64,000 nucleotides of DNA, taken from the NCBI RefSeq assembly GCF_007997015.1, contig NZ_VOSM01000006.1:62001-126000 (forward strand), read 5' to 3'. The stretch comes from Lujinxingia vulgaris (lineage in GTDB: Bacteria; Myxococcota_A; Bradymonadia; Bradymonadales; Bradymonadaceae). The notes below the pieces were generated by a model. The model did no database searches. It worked only from the letters and a program-made list of their open reading frames with translations, and was not told where the DNA came from. This document shows, piece by piece, positions 44,501 through 52,708 of the stretch. How positions within the stretch are numbered: position 1 is the stretch's first letter; each line of letters opens with the position of its first letter. The position numbers and the translations under genes were made by a program.

Positions 44501-45126
44501 AGCGCGTAAAGATCGGTCCACGGGCCCTGGTCGCGCAGGCGGGCCAGGATCTGCTCGGGTGCCATAAAGCGCGGGGTGCCGGCGACGCGGGTGTTCTGCC
44601 CGGCGTCGGGGTGATCGTCGAGGGCGTGGGCCAGCCCGAAGTCCGAGAGTTTGAGCGTGGGGCCGTCGGGGCCGTGCACCATCAGGACGTTTTCGGGTTT
44701 GAGATCGCGGTGAATCACCCCGCGGGCGTGGGCGTGGGCCAGGGCATCGAGGATGGCCAGCAGGATGGCGCGTTGCTGCGCGAAGCTCAGCGCGTGTTCG
44801 GAGAGCTCGCGCAACGAGCCGGCAGCGAGCTCCATGACCAGGTAGGGCGAATCGGGGGTGAGGAGGGAGGGCGCCCGGGCGGCCTCGGCGGCGGTGACGG
44901 TGGCGGTGTCGAAGACGCGGATGATGCCCGGGTGGCTTAAGCGGGCTACCGAGCGAACTTCGTGGTGGAAACTTTTTAAGAAGTGAGGATCGGTGGCGCG
45001 CTTGCTGGTGATGATCTTGATCGCAACTTCGGTGGCGGTGGGGTTATGGGTGGCATGCCAGACCTCGCCCATGCCACCGCGGCCCAGGGGACGGTTGAGG
45101 GTGAAGTCTGCCAGGGAGATCGCCAT
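41584..45126 (-). CDS. Ser/Thr protein kinase with AAA-type ATPase and TPR domains
   Basis: The 1180-residue protein joins a Hanks-type kinase (GRGGMGEVWHA; HRDLKPEN near 138; SDFGLA) to a STAND/AAA-16-like ATPase (Walker A SGPSGVGKTR near residue 406; Walker B LVLHLDDVHYG) and a C-terminal half of helical tetratricopeptide-like repeats (SSWLGLAAVKLASDHPRDAL, QCDNALGEIYRLLNQPREAL). Such multidomain kinases act as switch-like signal integrators in myxobacteria and relatives. The frame stays open upstream to 45312, but MAISLADFTLNRPLG starts the kinase domain. No clear ribosome site was seen. The stop lies 3 nt from the stop of the convergent lipoprotein gene. Confidence 0.9.
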   Translation of the reverse strand: MAISLADFTLNRPLGRGGMGEVWHATHNPTATEVAIKIITSKRATDPHFLKSFHHEVRSVARLSHPGIIRVFDTATVTAAEAARAPSLLTPDSPYLVMELAAGSLRELSEHALSFAQQRAILLAILDALAHAHARGVIHRDLKPENVLMVHGPDGPTLKLSDFGLAHALDDHPDAGQNTRVAGTPRFMAPEQILARLRDQGPWTDLYALGCLAFWLASGSPPYSGATTEDILHAHLHLPLPPLETDTDLPAPFGAWIGRLLAKHHADRYQFAADAAFDLERLSDASPAPPLPSIPTTPLRPTSAPPGEPTELDATLTALLETAALHTPQDLPRGPLDTSHTHAHGPLFPPTWESPRDRVALRPDHLRGTGLGLFGLRPIPLVDRIPARDALWRALREVHTTATPRALVLSGPSGVGKTRQATWLCQRAHERGVAFDVHAPHSPIASRLQGLPALLNDLFRSHNLPHDARIERVRDTLSRTGPLGPDELADCIELASLSDPGDRHRDHHAAQASPGQRYALIARTLKRLFPHRPLVLHLDDVHYGLDTLRFALFLLDLPDELAPPTLIVATSRDDLAATRPDEALLLDRLKDHPRTTALEVEPLAEDDHRTLVQHLLGLDSDLIEELVDRTRGNPLFAVQLVGDWVARDILTPSPEGFHLRPGEQAPLPDSIDALLRDRVSLLIASLGSTREKDALFALEIAAALGQDIDPDEWRAACFNAGVTIPPELLEHLTLARLAEADPNRWRFLHGALRESLQRLAHEHDRWSTHNLHCARALQAIFPDSTPELDARIGRHLLAAGLHTAALEPLLRAAEHNRLTSDFASALQLFDLAEDALNNLSEHDDAIHLRLTTGRARTLAKQGHTDTAQTLLDALPPHADPQLDAQRLFSAGVIARTRGEVRAGLNLATACLERLKPLATPDASSEVARDFAKALQLFADLHYSRGHLEQATDAYHRSLPWAERANSPSDQASSWLGLAAVKLASDHPRDALDPTHKARQLYDETRNLHGVAQCDNALGEIYRLLNQPREALHFYQLAIDTLQRIGVSQTGSMRFNIGMCLASQRNFSAARPHFEHALKAMQAANVSGYLGVAHIALAACASHTPDWDAFDHHLQRASLALVSSGMVNLDTAALAELTTEQCLRHHDHERAQAVASIALDHLERLGLDGRARALRATLPPS

Positions 45127-45305
45127 AGGAGCTGCCGTGCGCAAGGGGGTGAGAAGCTGTGGTGTAACGTAGTGTAGAGGATGCGGGGTCGGGATGGAAT
45201 GGCGAAGGTTGCGCAGGTCGCGGGGGGGCTGGTAGGGCAGGGGGCAGCGCGCCGGCGATGGTCGCGGGCGCGGCAGGACGACTGACCATTGAAAAAGCAG
45301 GGCGC

Positions 45306-45884
45306 ATGGCAAGTGATCGAAATCTGGTGTGGGTGGACCTGGAGATGACCGGGCTGGATCCGAAGACGTGCACGATCCTGGAGATCGCCACGATCATCAC
45401 GGACTCTCAGCTGCAGATTGTGGCCGAGGGGCCCAACCTTGTGATTCATCATAGCGACGAGGTGCTCGACGCGATGGATGCCTGGAACACCGAGCACCAC
45501 GGCAAGTCCGGGCTGACCGCGGCGGTGAAGGCTTCGAAGCTGACGCTGGCGCAGGCCGAGGCCCAGACCCTGGCCTTTGTGCAGGAGCATTGCGGACCGA
45601 ACAGCGCGCCTCTGTGCGGGAACTCGATCTGGCAGGATCGTCGTTTTCTGGCGGAGTACATGCCGCGGCTGGAGGACTACCTGCACTACCGCATCATCGA
45701 TGTGTCGTCGGTCAAAGAGGTGGTGCGCCGGTGGTATCCGGCCGGGGTGGCGATGCCGCCGCGTAAGGAGCAGAGCCACCGGGCGCTCGACGATATCAAG
45801 GACTCGATCGAGGAGTTGAAGTTCTACCGATCGGAGGTCTTTGTGGCGCCGGGGGGCAGCGCGACCTTTGCGACGCGACGCTGA
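45306..45884 (+). CDS. orn: Oligoribonuclease
   Basis: The 192-residue DEDDh 3'-5' exonuclease degrades 2-5 nt RNA fragments and pGpG, the end product of c-di-GMP breakdown by EAL enzymes. Catalytic residues are visible: D and E in WVDLEMTGLD, D in SIWQDRRFL, and H and D in SHRALDDIKDS. Its length is typical. The ATG at 45306 begins MASDRNLVWVDLEMTG, the usual N-terminus. It is divergent from the large kinase and convergent with a second kinase. Confidence 0.95.
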   Translation: MASDRNLVWVDLEMTGLDPKTCTILEIATIITDSQLQIVAEGPNLVIHHSDEVLDAMDAWNTEHHGKSGLTAAVKASKLTLAQAEAQTLAFVQEHCGPNSAPLCGNSIWQDRRFLAEYMPRLEDYLHYRIIDVSSVKEVVRRWYPAGVAMPPRKEQSHRALDDIKDSIEELKFYRSEVFVAPGGSATFATRR

Positions 45885-45909
45885 TCAGAAGGTAAGTCGA
45901 TCAGGTCGA

Positions 45910-47286
45910 TCAGAAGGTGAGTAAGGCGTAGCCGATCGCCAGGATGATCAGGCCGAGCGCGATGCCGGTGATGATCTGAGCTTTCTGGGCGTCGGCCGCT
46001 GAGAGGGGGGCTTCGTTTTGCGGCGAGCGAAGTTCGGTGGAGTCTTCGGGGGGCGGGGCGACGATCAGATCGGCGGAGTCGGTCAGGTCGGGCTCGCGAT
46101 GGGCCGGGGCCATCACCGCGGTGGGGGCGTGCTCTGATGCGGGCGCCTGCCGGGCGGACATCGGGGAGCCGATGAGGGTGGGTTGGAGGTTGTCGTCGGT
46201 GTTGGGGGAGCGCGGTGAGGTGGAGAGAAGATCGTCCATCGAGGTGTCGATCACCGGCGGGATGTGGTCCGCTTCGGTGGCGTGACGGGGGCGCGACCAG
46301 TGGTCGGTGTCGAGCCAGCGCTTGATGGTCTGGCCCATCTCCAGCGCGCTCTGGAAGCGGTCGTCGGGATCTTTGGCGAGCGCGCGGGTGATGATGGCGG
46401 CGAACTCCGGGTCGACCGAGGAGGGAAGTTGCGGGGGATCCTGGCTCTGGTGGGCGAGGATCAGGGCGTAGGAGGAGTCGCCATCGAAGGGGAGGCTGCC
46501 GGTGATGCATTCGTAGAGGACGACGCCCAGCGAGTAGAGGTCGGCGCGGTGGTCGACGTCGGGGTTTACGGCCTGTTCGGGGGCCAGATACTGCGGCGTG
46601 CCGTAGATCTGGCCGACGACGCTTAAGAGGGGATCGGACTTCTGATCGGCGCGTTTGGCGATGCCGAAGTCGAGGATTTTGACGATCTCATCGCCCTCGG
46701 GGGTGCGAGCCAAAAAGATGTTTTCGGGTTTGATGTCGCGGTGCACAAAGCCCGATTGGTGGATCTGGTGGAGGCCTTTGAGGACCTGCAGCGCGAGCCT
46801 GGCGAGCTCGTCGGCGGGGATGGTTTTGTTGCGGTGCAGGCTGTCAAAGAGCTCCTCGCCGGTGAGCAGCTCCATGGAGAGGAAGGCGTGGCCGTCGGGG
46901 GATTCGCCAAACTCGTAGACGCGCACCACATGTTTGGAGCGGATGGCTTTGGAGATGCGCGCTTCGCGTTTGAAGCGCTCGATGATGCGCCAGTCGTTGG
47001 CGAACTCGGCGGTGATGACCTTGAGGGCGACCGGCTGGGAGCGGGAGCCGTCGTCTTTGAGACGTTGGGCGGCGTAGATCTCGCCCATGCCCCCGGCGGC
47101 GACAAAGCCCAGGATGTGGTAGGCGCCGAAGCGTTTTCCGGGCAGGAGCACGCGGTTGAGCACGGCCTGGGAGTCGATGGCGGTCTTTTGAGCGAGCTCC
47201 TCGACGGAGTTGGCGCGGATGAAGTCGATGCTGTCCTCGTCAAGGCCCTGGGAGTCAGGGGGGAGCTCGATCAGGGTGCTCTTCAC
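45910..47286 (-). CDS. Membrane-anchored Ser/Thr protein kinase
   Basis: The 458-residue protein has a Hanks-type kinase domain (residues ~48-310: AAGGMGEIYAA, HRDIKPEN at about 181, ILDFGIAK, GTPQYLAPEQ), a Pro/Ser/Asp-rich juxtamembrane region, and one C-terminal membrane helix (IITGIALGLIILAIGYALLTF), giving a tail-anchored layout with the kinase in the cytoplasm and no visible sensor domain. The GTG at 47286 (VKSTLIELPP) is preferred because the ORF start at 47427 would leave no room for the promoter of the divergent gene; the choice is uncertain. Confidence 0.87.
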   Translation of the reverse strand: MKSTLIELPPDSQGLDEDSIDFIRANSVEELAQKTAIDSQAVLNRVLLPGKRFGAYHILGFVAAGGMGEIYAAQRLKDDGSRSQPVALKVITAEFANDWRIIERFKREARISKAIRSKHVVRVYEFGESPDGHAFLSMELLTGEELFDSLHRNKTIPADELARLALQVLKGLHQIHQSGFVHRDIKPENIFLARTPEGDEIVKILDFGIAKRADQKSDPLLSVVGQIYGTPQYLAPEQAVNPDVDHRADLYSLGVVLYECITGSLPFDGDSSYALILAHQSQDPPQLPSSVDPEFAAIITRALAKDPDDRFQSALEMGQTIKRWLDTDHWSRPRHATEADHIPPVIDTSMDDLLSTSPRSPNTDDNLQPTLIGSPMSARQAPASEHAPTAVMAPAHREPDLTDSADLIVAPPPEDSTELRSPQNEAPLSAADAQKAQIITGIALGLIILAIGYALLTF

Positions 47287-47428
47287 GGGGGGCTCGCGGT
47301 GGAGGAAATCGGCGCGCCGAGGGCGCGATGCGGGGCGACCGAGGGATGCACAGGGGCGGTGGTCGGCGTGTTCTTCCCTGTAGTATAGTCGGAAAGGAGA
47401 ATGGTCCCAAGAGCGATTGAAGGACACG

Positions 47429-49096
47429 ATGAACGAGAGAAGAGCCGGGGTGTTGGCGCACGCTGTGGGGGCGTTGCTGTTGCTGGTGATGCTGGCCGGG
47501 GCGGGGTGTGAGGGATGCCAGCCGCCGGCGCCGCCGACAGGGCAGGAGGGGGCGTTGATGCTGGGGGAGATGATCCCGCAGACGGCGCAGGTGGTGGTCT
47601 TTGCCGAGGAGCTCGCGGCGCTGGAGAGCGCGCTGGGCGGGATGATGGATCGGGCGCCGGTGGTCGGTGAGGCGCTTGAAGGGGTGGTCTCTGGCGAGGT
47701 GTGGTCGTCGATGGGAGCCGGGCAGCGTTTGCCGGCGGTGGGGTATCTGGCGCACGGGCAGGTGGTGCTCGCCGGCTGGCGCGAGCCGGGCGTCGATGTT
47801 GAAGCGGCACGTACGTTGTGGGGCTTTGAGGCGCGCGGGTTTGAGGTGGAAGGGGCGGAGCATGCGTTGCGCCTGCATGACGCTGAGGGGGCGCTTAAGG
47901 GCTGGGCGGTGATGGACGCGCGGCGCTGGGCGGTGGGCTGGTTTGTGGGCGAGGAGGCGAAGACCAGTCTTGATGAAGTTGTGCTGGGGCTGGGGGAGCG
48001 AGCGCTGGAGGTGGGGGCGCACCGGCGTTTTCTGACGACGAGTCAGGCGCGGCCAATCTCGGCGATGATCTCGGCCGGGCGGCTGGCCGAGGGGCTGAGC
48101 GGGGAGGGTCAGGCCGGGGTGCTGGCGCAGAGGATGGCCCGTGAGCTGGGGTGGGTGCATCTTCGCGCGGGGCTGGATGCGACCCGGCGCAAGGTGGAGC
48201 TGGAGGTGGGCACTCCGGGTGTGAGTGGGGTGGCCACCAGCATCGAAGATCTGGGAGAGGCCGCAGGCGATATTCCCCCGGTCGGCGGGCTGGTGCGCCC
48301 CGGGGTGCTCGGCGCGGTGCGTATCTCGGCCTCCCCCGAGCGGTTTGTGGAGTTTGTGCGCGGGACGCTTTCGGCCGAGGATCGCCAGCGCCTCGACCAG
48401 TGGATCGAGGAGCTCAATGAGGAGCTTCGCGTCGATGTGATGGGCGATGTTGTCGGCCAGCTCACCGGCCAGGCGCTGGTGGTGATCTACGGCCTGGAGA
48501 GCAGCTTTTTTGAGCAGGAGGGCATCGCGGCGCTCGCTACCCTGGTGCGCCTTAAGAGCACGCGAGATGCGGTCCTGCTGCCCATTAAGGAGCGGCGCCC
48601 GGTCGAAGATATGCTCAACTCGCTCACCCAGGTCAGCCGCGGGAAGCTGCAGCGGCAGGTGATTCGCCACATGATTCAGTACGCCTGGATCGAAGATGGG
48701 GAGCTCAAATGGGCGTTGATCCTGGGCGATGATCACGTGCTCCTGGTCGATAGCGCGGTGGCTTTTGATCACGCCAACCGCTGGGAGCGCAGCCCGCAGA
48801 CCGAGGGCGGTCTTATGGAGGGGCGCGAGCTTGAGGGGATGCTTGCCGGACGCAGCGGCGGCGGCATCTATGTGGAGTTGGGGGCGCTGCGCGGCATCTT
48901 TGAGGAGAAGGGGCCCGAGGATCTGGCGCGCTGGCTGGAGCCTTTTGAGGCGGTGAAAGTGCGCGCCGGCGTGGGCGATCGCGTGGATCGGGCGCAGGTG
49001 GTGCTGTGGCTCGAAGATGCCTGGGCCGGTGGTGAGCCGGAGGCTCGCGTCGACGAGACCTTGCCCCCGGCGACCGGTGATGAGGAGCCGAAGTGA
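47429..49096 (+). CDS. Lipoprotein of DUF3352-like type
   Basis: The 555-residue protein has a signal peptide ending LAGAGCEGC. The body reads like a tandem of two related domains with repeating patterns (QTAQVVVFAEELAALESAL, GGGIYVELGALRGIFEEKG), as in DUF3352-type proteins. The function is not known. The ATG at 47429 has AAGGA upstream. It overlaps the next gene by 4 nt (GTGA), so it is probably co-translated with luxC. Confidence 0.75.
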   Translation: MNERRAGVLAHAVGALLLLVMLAGAGCEGCQPPAPPTGQEGALMLGEMIPQTAQVVVFAEELAALESALGGMMDRAPVVGEALEGVVSGEVWSSMGAGQRLPAVGYLAHGQVVLAGWREPGVDVEAARTLWGFEARGFEVEGAEHALRLHDAEGALKGWAVMDARRWAVGWFVGEEAKTSLDEVVLGLGERALEVGAHRRFLTTSQARPISAMISAGRLAEGLSGEGQAGVLAQRMARELGWVHLRAGLDATRRKVELEVGTPGVSGVATSIEDLGEAAGDIPPVGGLVRPGVLGAVRISASPERFVEFVRGTLSAEDRQRLDQWIEELNEELRVDVMGDVVGQLTGQALVVIYGLESSFFEQEGIAALATLVRLKSTRDAVLLPIKERRPVEDMLNSLTQVSRGKLQRQVIRHMIQYAWIEDGELKWALILGDDHVLLVDSAVAFDHANRWERSPQTEGGLMEGRELEGMLAGRSGGGIYVELGALRGIFEEKGPEDLARWLEPFEAVKVRAGVGDRVDRAQVVLWLEDAWAGGEPEARVDETLPPATGDEEPK

Positions 49097-50190
49097 GTGT
49101 CGCAAAGCGGGTGGATGTTGAGGCGGGGCGCGCGATTCTGGCGTGTTTTGAGGCGGGGAAAGAAGCGCTGGTTGAGGCGATGGTCACCGACGGGTGGCCG
49201 GAGGCGATGGCGCGCGAGGGACTTCAGCTGCACATGCGGAGCTGGGAGGTGGATGCAGCCGCCGAGGCCTTGCGACGCGAGCTTGAGGCGGTGGGGCCGG
49301 GCCAGCACCTTATGTGGCCGGATCGGGTGCATCATATCTGGCCGGCGCTCCCCGGCGCGGGCGTGGGGCCTGCGCTGCTCGGGGCGATGGCGGGTGTGCG
49401 CCAGGGGGTGAAAGTGTCGCGGCGAGGCCAGGCGTTCGGGCGCGCGCTATGCGAACTTGCGGGCTGGGAGGTGCTGGAGGGGGAGCGCTGGCAAGAGGCG
49501 CCGGTGGTGGTTGTCAGCGGCAGTGATGCGACGCTGGCCGAGGTGCGCGCGCGGGTGCCCGGCGTGCGGGTGGTGGGCTACGGCCATCGGGTCAGCTTTG
49601 CGGTGATGGTCGATGGGCCGACGATCGATCTTCGCAGTGAGGCGCAGAAGATCGCCGAGGATGTCGTGATGTGGCGTCAGGCCGGGTGTTTCTCGGTGCG
49701 GGCGGTGATCGTTGTGGGCGATGCCTCCCGCTGCCGGCTCTTCGGAGAGGAGCTTGCGGAGGCGATCGCCGACGTTGAGGCTCGCCTGGGCGCCGATCGC
49801 ATGGAGGAGGGCGCGGCGTCGGCGCGGGCTCAGGCGTTGAGCCTTGCGCAGATGACCGGGGAGGTCTTTGTGCGGGGCGTGGGCTATGTGCGTCTGGCCG
49901 CGGGGGCCTTTGAGGCTGGTGAGTCCTCGCCGCACGCCGTGAGCCTGCACCGGGTCGATGAGGTTGAGAACATCGCTCAGGCGGTGGGGGTGCCGGTGGG
50001 GCATGTGCAGGGGGTGGCGCTGGCCGGGGCGTGGCGTGAGAGGGCGGGCGTTGTGGAGCGTGTCGCGTCGCTGGGGGCGACGCGCGTGGCGCCGGCCGGC
50101 CAGATGCAGGCCGTGCCGCTGCGCTGGTGGCACGACGGCCGGGCCAACCTCTTGAGCTGGGCCCGGGTGGTGGAGTGCTCCGAGCTCTGA
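49093..50190 (+). CDS. luxC: LuxC-family acyl-CoA/acyl-enzyme reductase
   Basis: The 365-residue protein matches the LuxC family, which reduces a protein-bound or CoA-bound fatty acyl group to a long-chain aldehyde with NADPH. The active-site Cys is C199 in WRQAGCFSVRAVIV. VSGSDATLAEVRA near residue 141 is the family's cofactor-binding phrase. It is shorter than Vibrio LuxC (about 480 residues), with a trimmed N-terminus. It is translationally coupled to the lipoprotein upstream, and a LuxE homologue is convergent with it 17 nt away. No luxD, luxA or luxB gene is visible. Confidence 0.82.
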   Translation: MSVAKRVDVEAGRAILACFEAGKEALVEAMVTDGWPEAMAREGLQLHMRSWEVDAAAEALRRELEAVGPGQHLMWPDRVHHIWPALPGAGVGPALLGAMAGVRQGVKVSRRGQAFGRALCELAGWEVLEGERWQEAPVVVVSGSDATLAEVRARVPGVRVVGYGHRVSFAVMVDGPTIDLRSEAQKIAEDVVMWRQAGCFSVRAVIVVGDASRCRLFGEELAEAIADVEARLGADRMEEGAASARAQALSLAQMTGEVFVRGVGYVRLAAGAFEAGESSPHAVSLHRVDEVENIAQAVGVPVGHVQGVALAGAWRERAGVVERVASLGATRVAPAGQMQAVPLRWWHDGRANLLSWARVVECSEL

Positions 50191-50207
50191 GCCGGGTGGG
50201 TGCGGCC

Positions 50208-51320
50208 TCAGCGCGGGTCGACGCCCTCGACGATCTCTTCAATGGTCAGGCTGCAGCCGCGCAACTCGGCATCGGGGGCGCGCCCCAGAAGTTCCAGCGA
50301 ACCGTCGGGGTGGAGGATGCCGCGGTCGGAGGTCTGAACGGCCATGACGCTGTCGAGGTTGGCCAGATCGATAAAGCGAATCAGCCCGGTGGCGCCGGGC
50401 TCGCTCAGGGGTTGAAGCGTGAGCGGGTCGACCACCGAGAGGTTGAGCCAGGGCGGGGCAAAGAGGCGGCCGGTGGGCTCGGGGCTGGCCAGGGCGTCGG
50501 TGTAGGTCTGGCTGGAGAGCTCGGTCATGCTGTATTCGCTGATGCAGCGCCCCGCCGGGATGCCCAGGCGCTCCTCGAAGAGGCGGTAGAGGTCGGCCTT
50601 GTCGACGGTGCGCGAGCGCCCTTTAAAGCCGCCGGTCTCCATCAGGCGCGATCCGGGGGGGAGCTGCCAGCAGGCGTCGGCGCGATCGAGGAGTTCTACA
50701 AACCCGAAGGCCGTGCCCAATAGCATGGTGGGGGTGGTGTCGGCGCAGGCCTCATCGAGGGCGCGCTCCAGGGTGGTGGGGTCGAGGTGCCAGGCGTTGT
50801 CACGAAGGTTAATGACGAAGGCGCTTCCCCCGGCGCCCCAGCGCTCCATGAGTTCGCCGAGCATAAACGAGAGGCTGCTGTCGGAAAGATCGGCCGGGGA
50901 GGGGGCCAGAATGATCAGGCGCAGCGCGGACTTCTCCGGGTTGCAGAAGCGCACAAAGGTCGGGTGCATCGCCGCGCGGTAGAGCTCGAGCGTCGCGAAA
51001 TGATGCTGGCCGCGCGCGCCCTGTGTGGTGCCGCTGGTGCGGAAGGTGCGCGCGCGCTCCGGGCCGCTGAAGAGATCGAGGGCCTTGAAGGCGTCGGTGG
51101 GCACCGCCGGGATCTGCTCCAGGCGCAGATCGGCCGAGGGGCTCACGCCGCGGTTGCGGCAGAGGGTGCGGTAGGCGAGGTTGTGGGTGTACTGGTAGTC
51201 GAAGAGTGGCCTGGCGAGGTCGAGGAGGTGATCCTCGGGCCAGGTGAGCGGGTCTTCGGTGGGGTTCCAGGCGGCGATGGCGTCGTGGAGGGTGTTGAGG
51301 AGCTGGTCGCGAGAGGTCAT
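50208..51320 (-). CDS. luxE: LuxE-family acyl-protein synthetase
   Basis: The 370-residue protein belongs to the LuxE branch of adenylating enzymes. It activates a fatty acid with ATP for transfer to the reductase LuxC. Visible motifs are TDAFKALDLFSG, the phosphate loop RTSGTTQGARG (residues 95-105), METGGFKGRSR, and EYSMTELSSQTY, with GLIRFIDLANLDSVMAVQT in the C-terminal part. Its length is typical for LuxE. The ATG at 51320 begins MTSRDQLL; the open frame upstream to 51407 is not supported. Confidence 0.85.
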   Translation of the reverse strand: MTSRDQLLNTLHDAIAAWNPTEDPLTWPEDHLLDLARPLFDYQYTHNLAYRTLCRNRGVSPSADLRLEQIPAVPTDAFKALDLFSGPERARTFRTSGTTQGARGQHHFATLELYRAAMHPTFVRFCNPEKSALRLIILAPSPADLSDSSLSFMLGELMERWGAGGSAFVINLRDNAWHLDPTTLERALDEACADTTPTMLLGTAFGFVELLDRADACWQLPPGSRLMETGGFKGRSRTVDKADLYRLFEERLGIPAGRCISEYSMTELSSQTYTDALASPEPTGRLFAPPWLNLSVVDPLTLQPLSEPGATGLIRFIDLANLDSVMAVQTSDRGILHPDGSLELLGRAPDAELRGCSLTIEEIVEGVDPR

Positions 51321-51388
51321 AGCAGGCAGGTTGTGTGCGTGTGGAGTTAAGGTCGGCGCGGCCGATGCGGCGCGCGGCGGAGGGTAAC

Positions 51389-52006
51389 ATGGTGATTCGG
51401 GCAACAAAACTCAGGGTGGACCAGGCGGCTGGAGACCGGGCTGGCGAGGTGAGCTTTGAGGTCGCGGCCGGGGAGGTGCGCGCGCTTGTGGGGGGGAGTG
51501 ATGCGACTTTTGATGCGGTGATGAAGGGGCTTTGGGCGCAGCGGGCTGCGGCGAAAGGAGGTCGGGGGGAGTCGGGCCGGCGCGATGCGGTGGGGTATGT
51601 GTCTGGCGAGGGTGGCGAGCGCTATGAGGGGCTTCAGGTGGAGCGGATGCTGGGGTACGCCGCCGAGCTTGGGCTACGCACGGAGCCGGTGGAGGTGCGA
51701 GGGGAGCGGGTCGAGGCGATGATCGCGACGCTGGGGTTGAGCGAGGTGCGCACGCGGCGGCTTCGTGAACTCGACGGACTGGCGCGCTGGAAGGTGGAGG
51801 TCGGGGAGTGCGCGCTCTTAGGCGCGCGGGACTGGGTGGTGAAGATCGAAGGGGATGAGGTCGCTCGTCGGGCAAAGCTCAAGGTGATGCGGGAGGTCAT
51901 CCTGGCGAGCGGTGCGGCGCTGGTGATCAGCAGCAGCGCGGTGGGGTTGGAGGATGTGGAGCAGGTGACGACGCCGGCCGGCGCGGTGCTGGAGGTGGCG
52001 CGATGA
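51389..52006 (+). CDS. Degenerate ABC-transporter ATPase-like protein
   Basis: The 205-residue protein follows the layout of an ABC ATPase (EVSFEVAAGEVRALVGGSD, then a helical subdomain, then LVISSSAVGLEDVEQVTTPA) but the catalytic motifs are gone. The Walker A Gly-x-Gly-Lys-Ser/Thr is VGGSDATFD with no Lys, the LSGGQ signature is LDGLARWKV, and the Walker B Asp-Glu is not evident. ATP hydrolysis is therefore unlikely. It overlaps the next gene by 4 nt (ATGA), which encodes a membrane protein with the layout of an ABC-2 type permease. The ATG at 51389 has GGAGGG upstream. Confidence 0.7.
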   Translation: MVIRATKLRVDQAAGDRAGEVSFEVAAGEVRALVGGSDATFDAVMKGLWAQRAAAKGGRGESGRRDAVGYVSGEGGERYEGLQVERMLGYAAELGLRTEPVEVRGERVEAMIATLGLSEVRTRRLRELDGLARWKVEVGECALLGARDWVVKIEGDEVARRAKLKVMREVILASGAALVISSSAVGLEDVEQVTTPAGAVLEVAR

Positions 52007-52686
52007 AGTGGGACGGATATGAAGCGGCGGTGCTGGCGGACCGCCGGCTGGAGGCGTTGTTGGCCGGGGGCGTGCGGAGCGGGGCGTGGGTGTGCGCCGG
52101 GCCGCTGCTGGCGGCAGGCGTGATGGGGCTTGCGCCGGGGGGGGAGGAGGCGTGGGGGGCGATGTCGGCGGTGGTCTATGGGACCGGGGCGTTGCTGGCC
52201 TGTGGGGAGGTGCGGTCGGAGTGGGGGCGTTGGGCCCGTGAGGGGGCGTTGGGGGTGGGCGCCGGCTCGCAGGTGATGGGGGCGTTGCGAGCCACGGGGC
52301 TTGTGGGGGTGTTGGCCACGGCGGGGTTTGTGGCGGTGGCGGTCGTGATGGGAGCGTCTTCGCCGCCGGTGGGGTGGCTTGCGCTGGCGTTGCTGGGAGC
52401 GCTCTTCAGCGGCCTGGGCAGCGGACTTCTCGTGGGGGTGGCTTTGCGAGGGAAGCCGGCGGCGTGGGCGGTGGTGGCCGGAGTGGTGGGTGTGCAGGCA
52501 GCACTCGTGGCGTGGGGAGGGGGGAATTGGTGGGTGCCAGTTTCCAGCGCTTATGCGAGTTTAGAGGCGTTTGGAGGAGAAGCGGTCGATGTGTTCGCCG
52601 GGGCGGGCCGGCTGGTTGCGGTGGCGATAATGGGCATGGCGAGTATGGTGATGTCGGCGTGGTTGCTTGTCAGGAGGCGCTTTTGA
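52003..52686 (+). CDS. Multi-pass membrane protein, probable permease partner of the degenerate ATPase
   Basis: The 227-residue protein has about six hydrophobic helices (VCAGPLLAAGVMGLA, ALRATGLVGVLATAGFVAVA, GWLALALLGALFSGLGSGLL, AAWAVVAGVVGVQAALVAWG and a final helix ending in LLVRRRF). That layout fits an ABC-2 type permease or similar small transporter. It overlaps the ATPase-like gene by 4 nt, so the two proteins are probably made together. The sequence is unusually Gly- and Val-rich because of the G-rich strand. No substrate can be assigned. Confidence 0.75.
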   Translation: MKWDGYEAAVLADRRLEALLAGGVRSGAWVCAGPLLAAGVMGLAPGGEEAWGAMSAVVYGTGALLACGEVRSEWGRWAREGALGVGAGSQVMGALRATGLVGVLATAGFVAVAVVMGASSPPVGWLALALLGALFSGLGSGLLVGVALRGKPAAWAVVAGVVGVQAALVAWGGGNWWVPVSSAYASLEAFGGEAVDVFAGAGRLVAVAIMGMASMVMSAWLLVRRRF

Positions 52687-52708
52687 ACGGCGCGGTCGGG
52701 AGTTGAAG

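Noticed and set aside
50770-50795. Repeat copy inside luxE (GGTGCCAGGCG)
   Set aside because: Only the short core matches and the flanks do not resemble array units, so chance is more likely.
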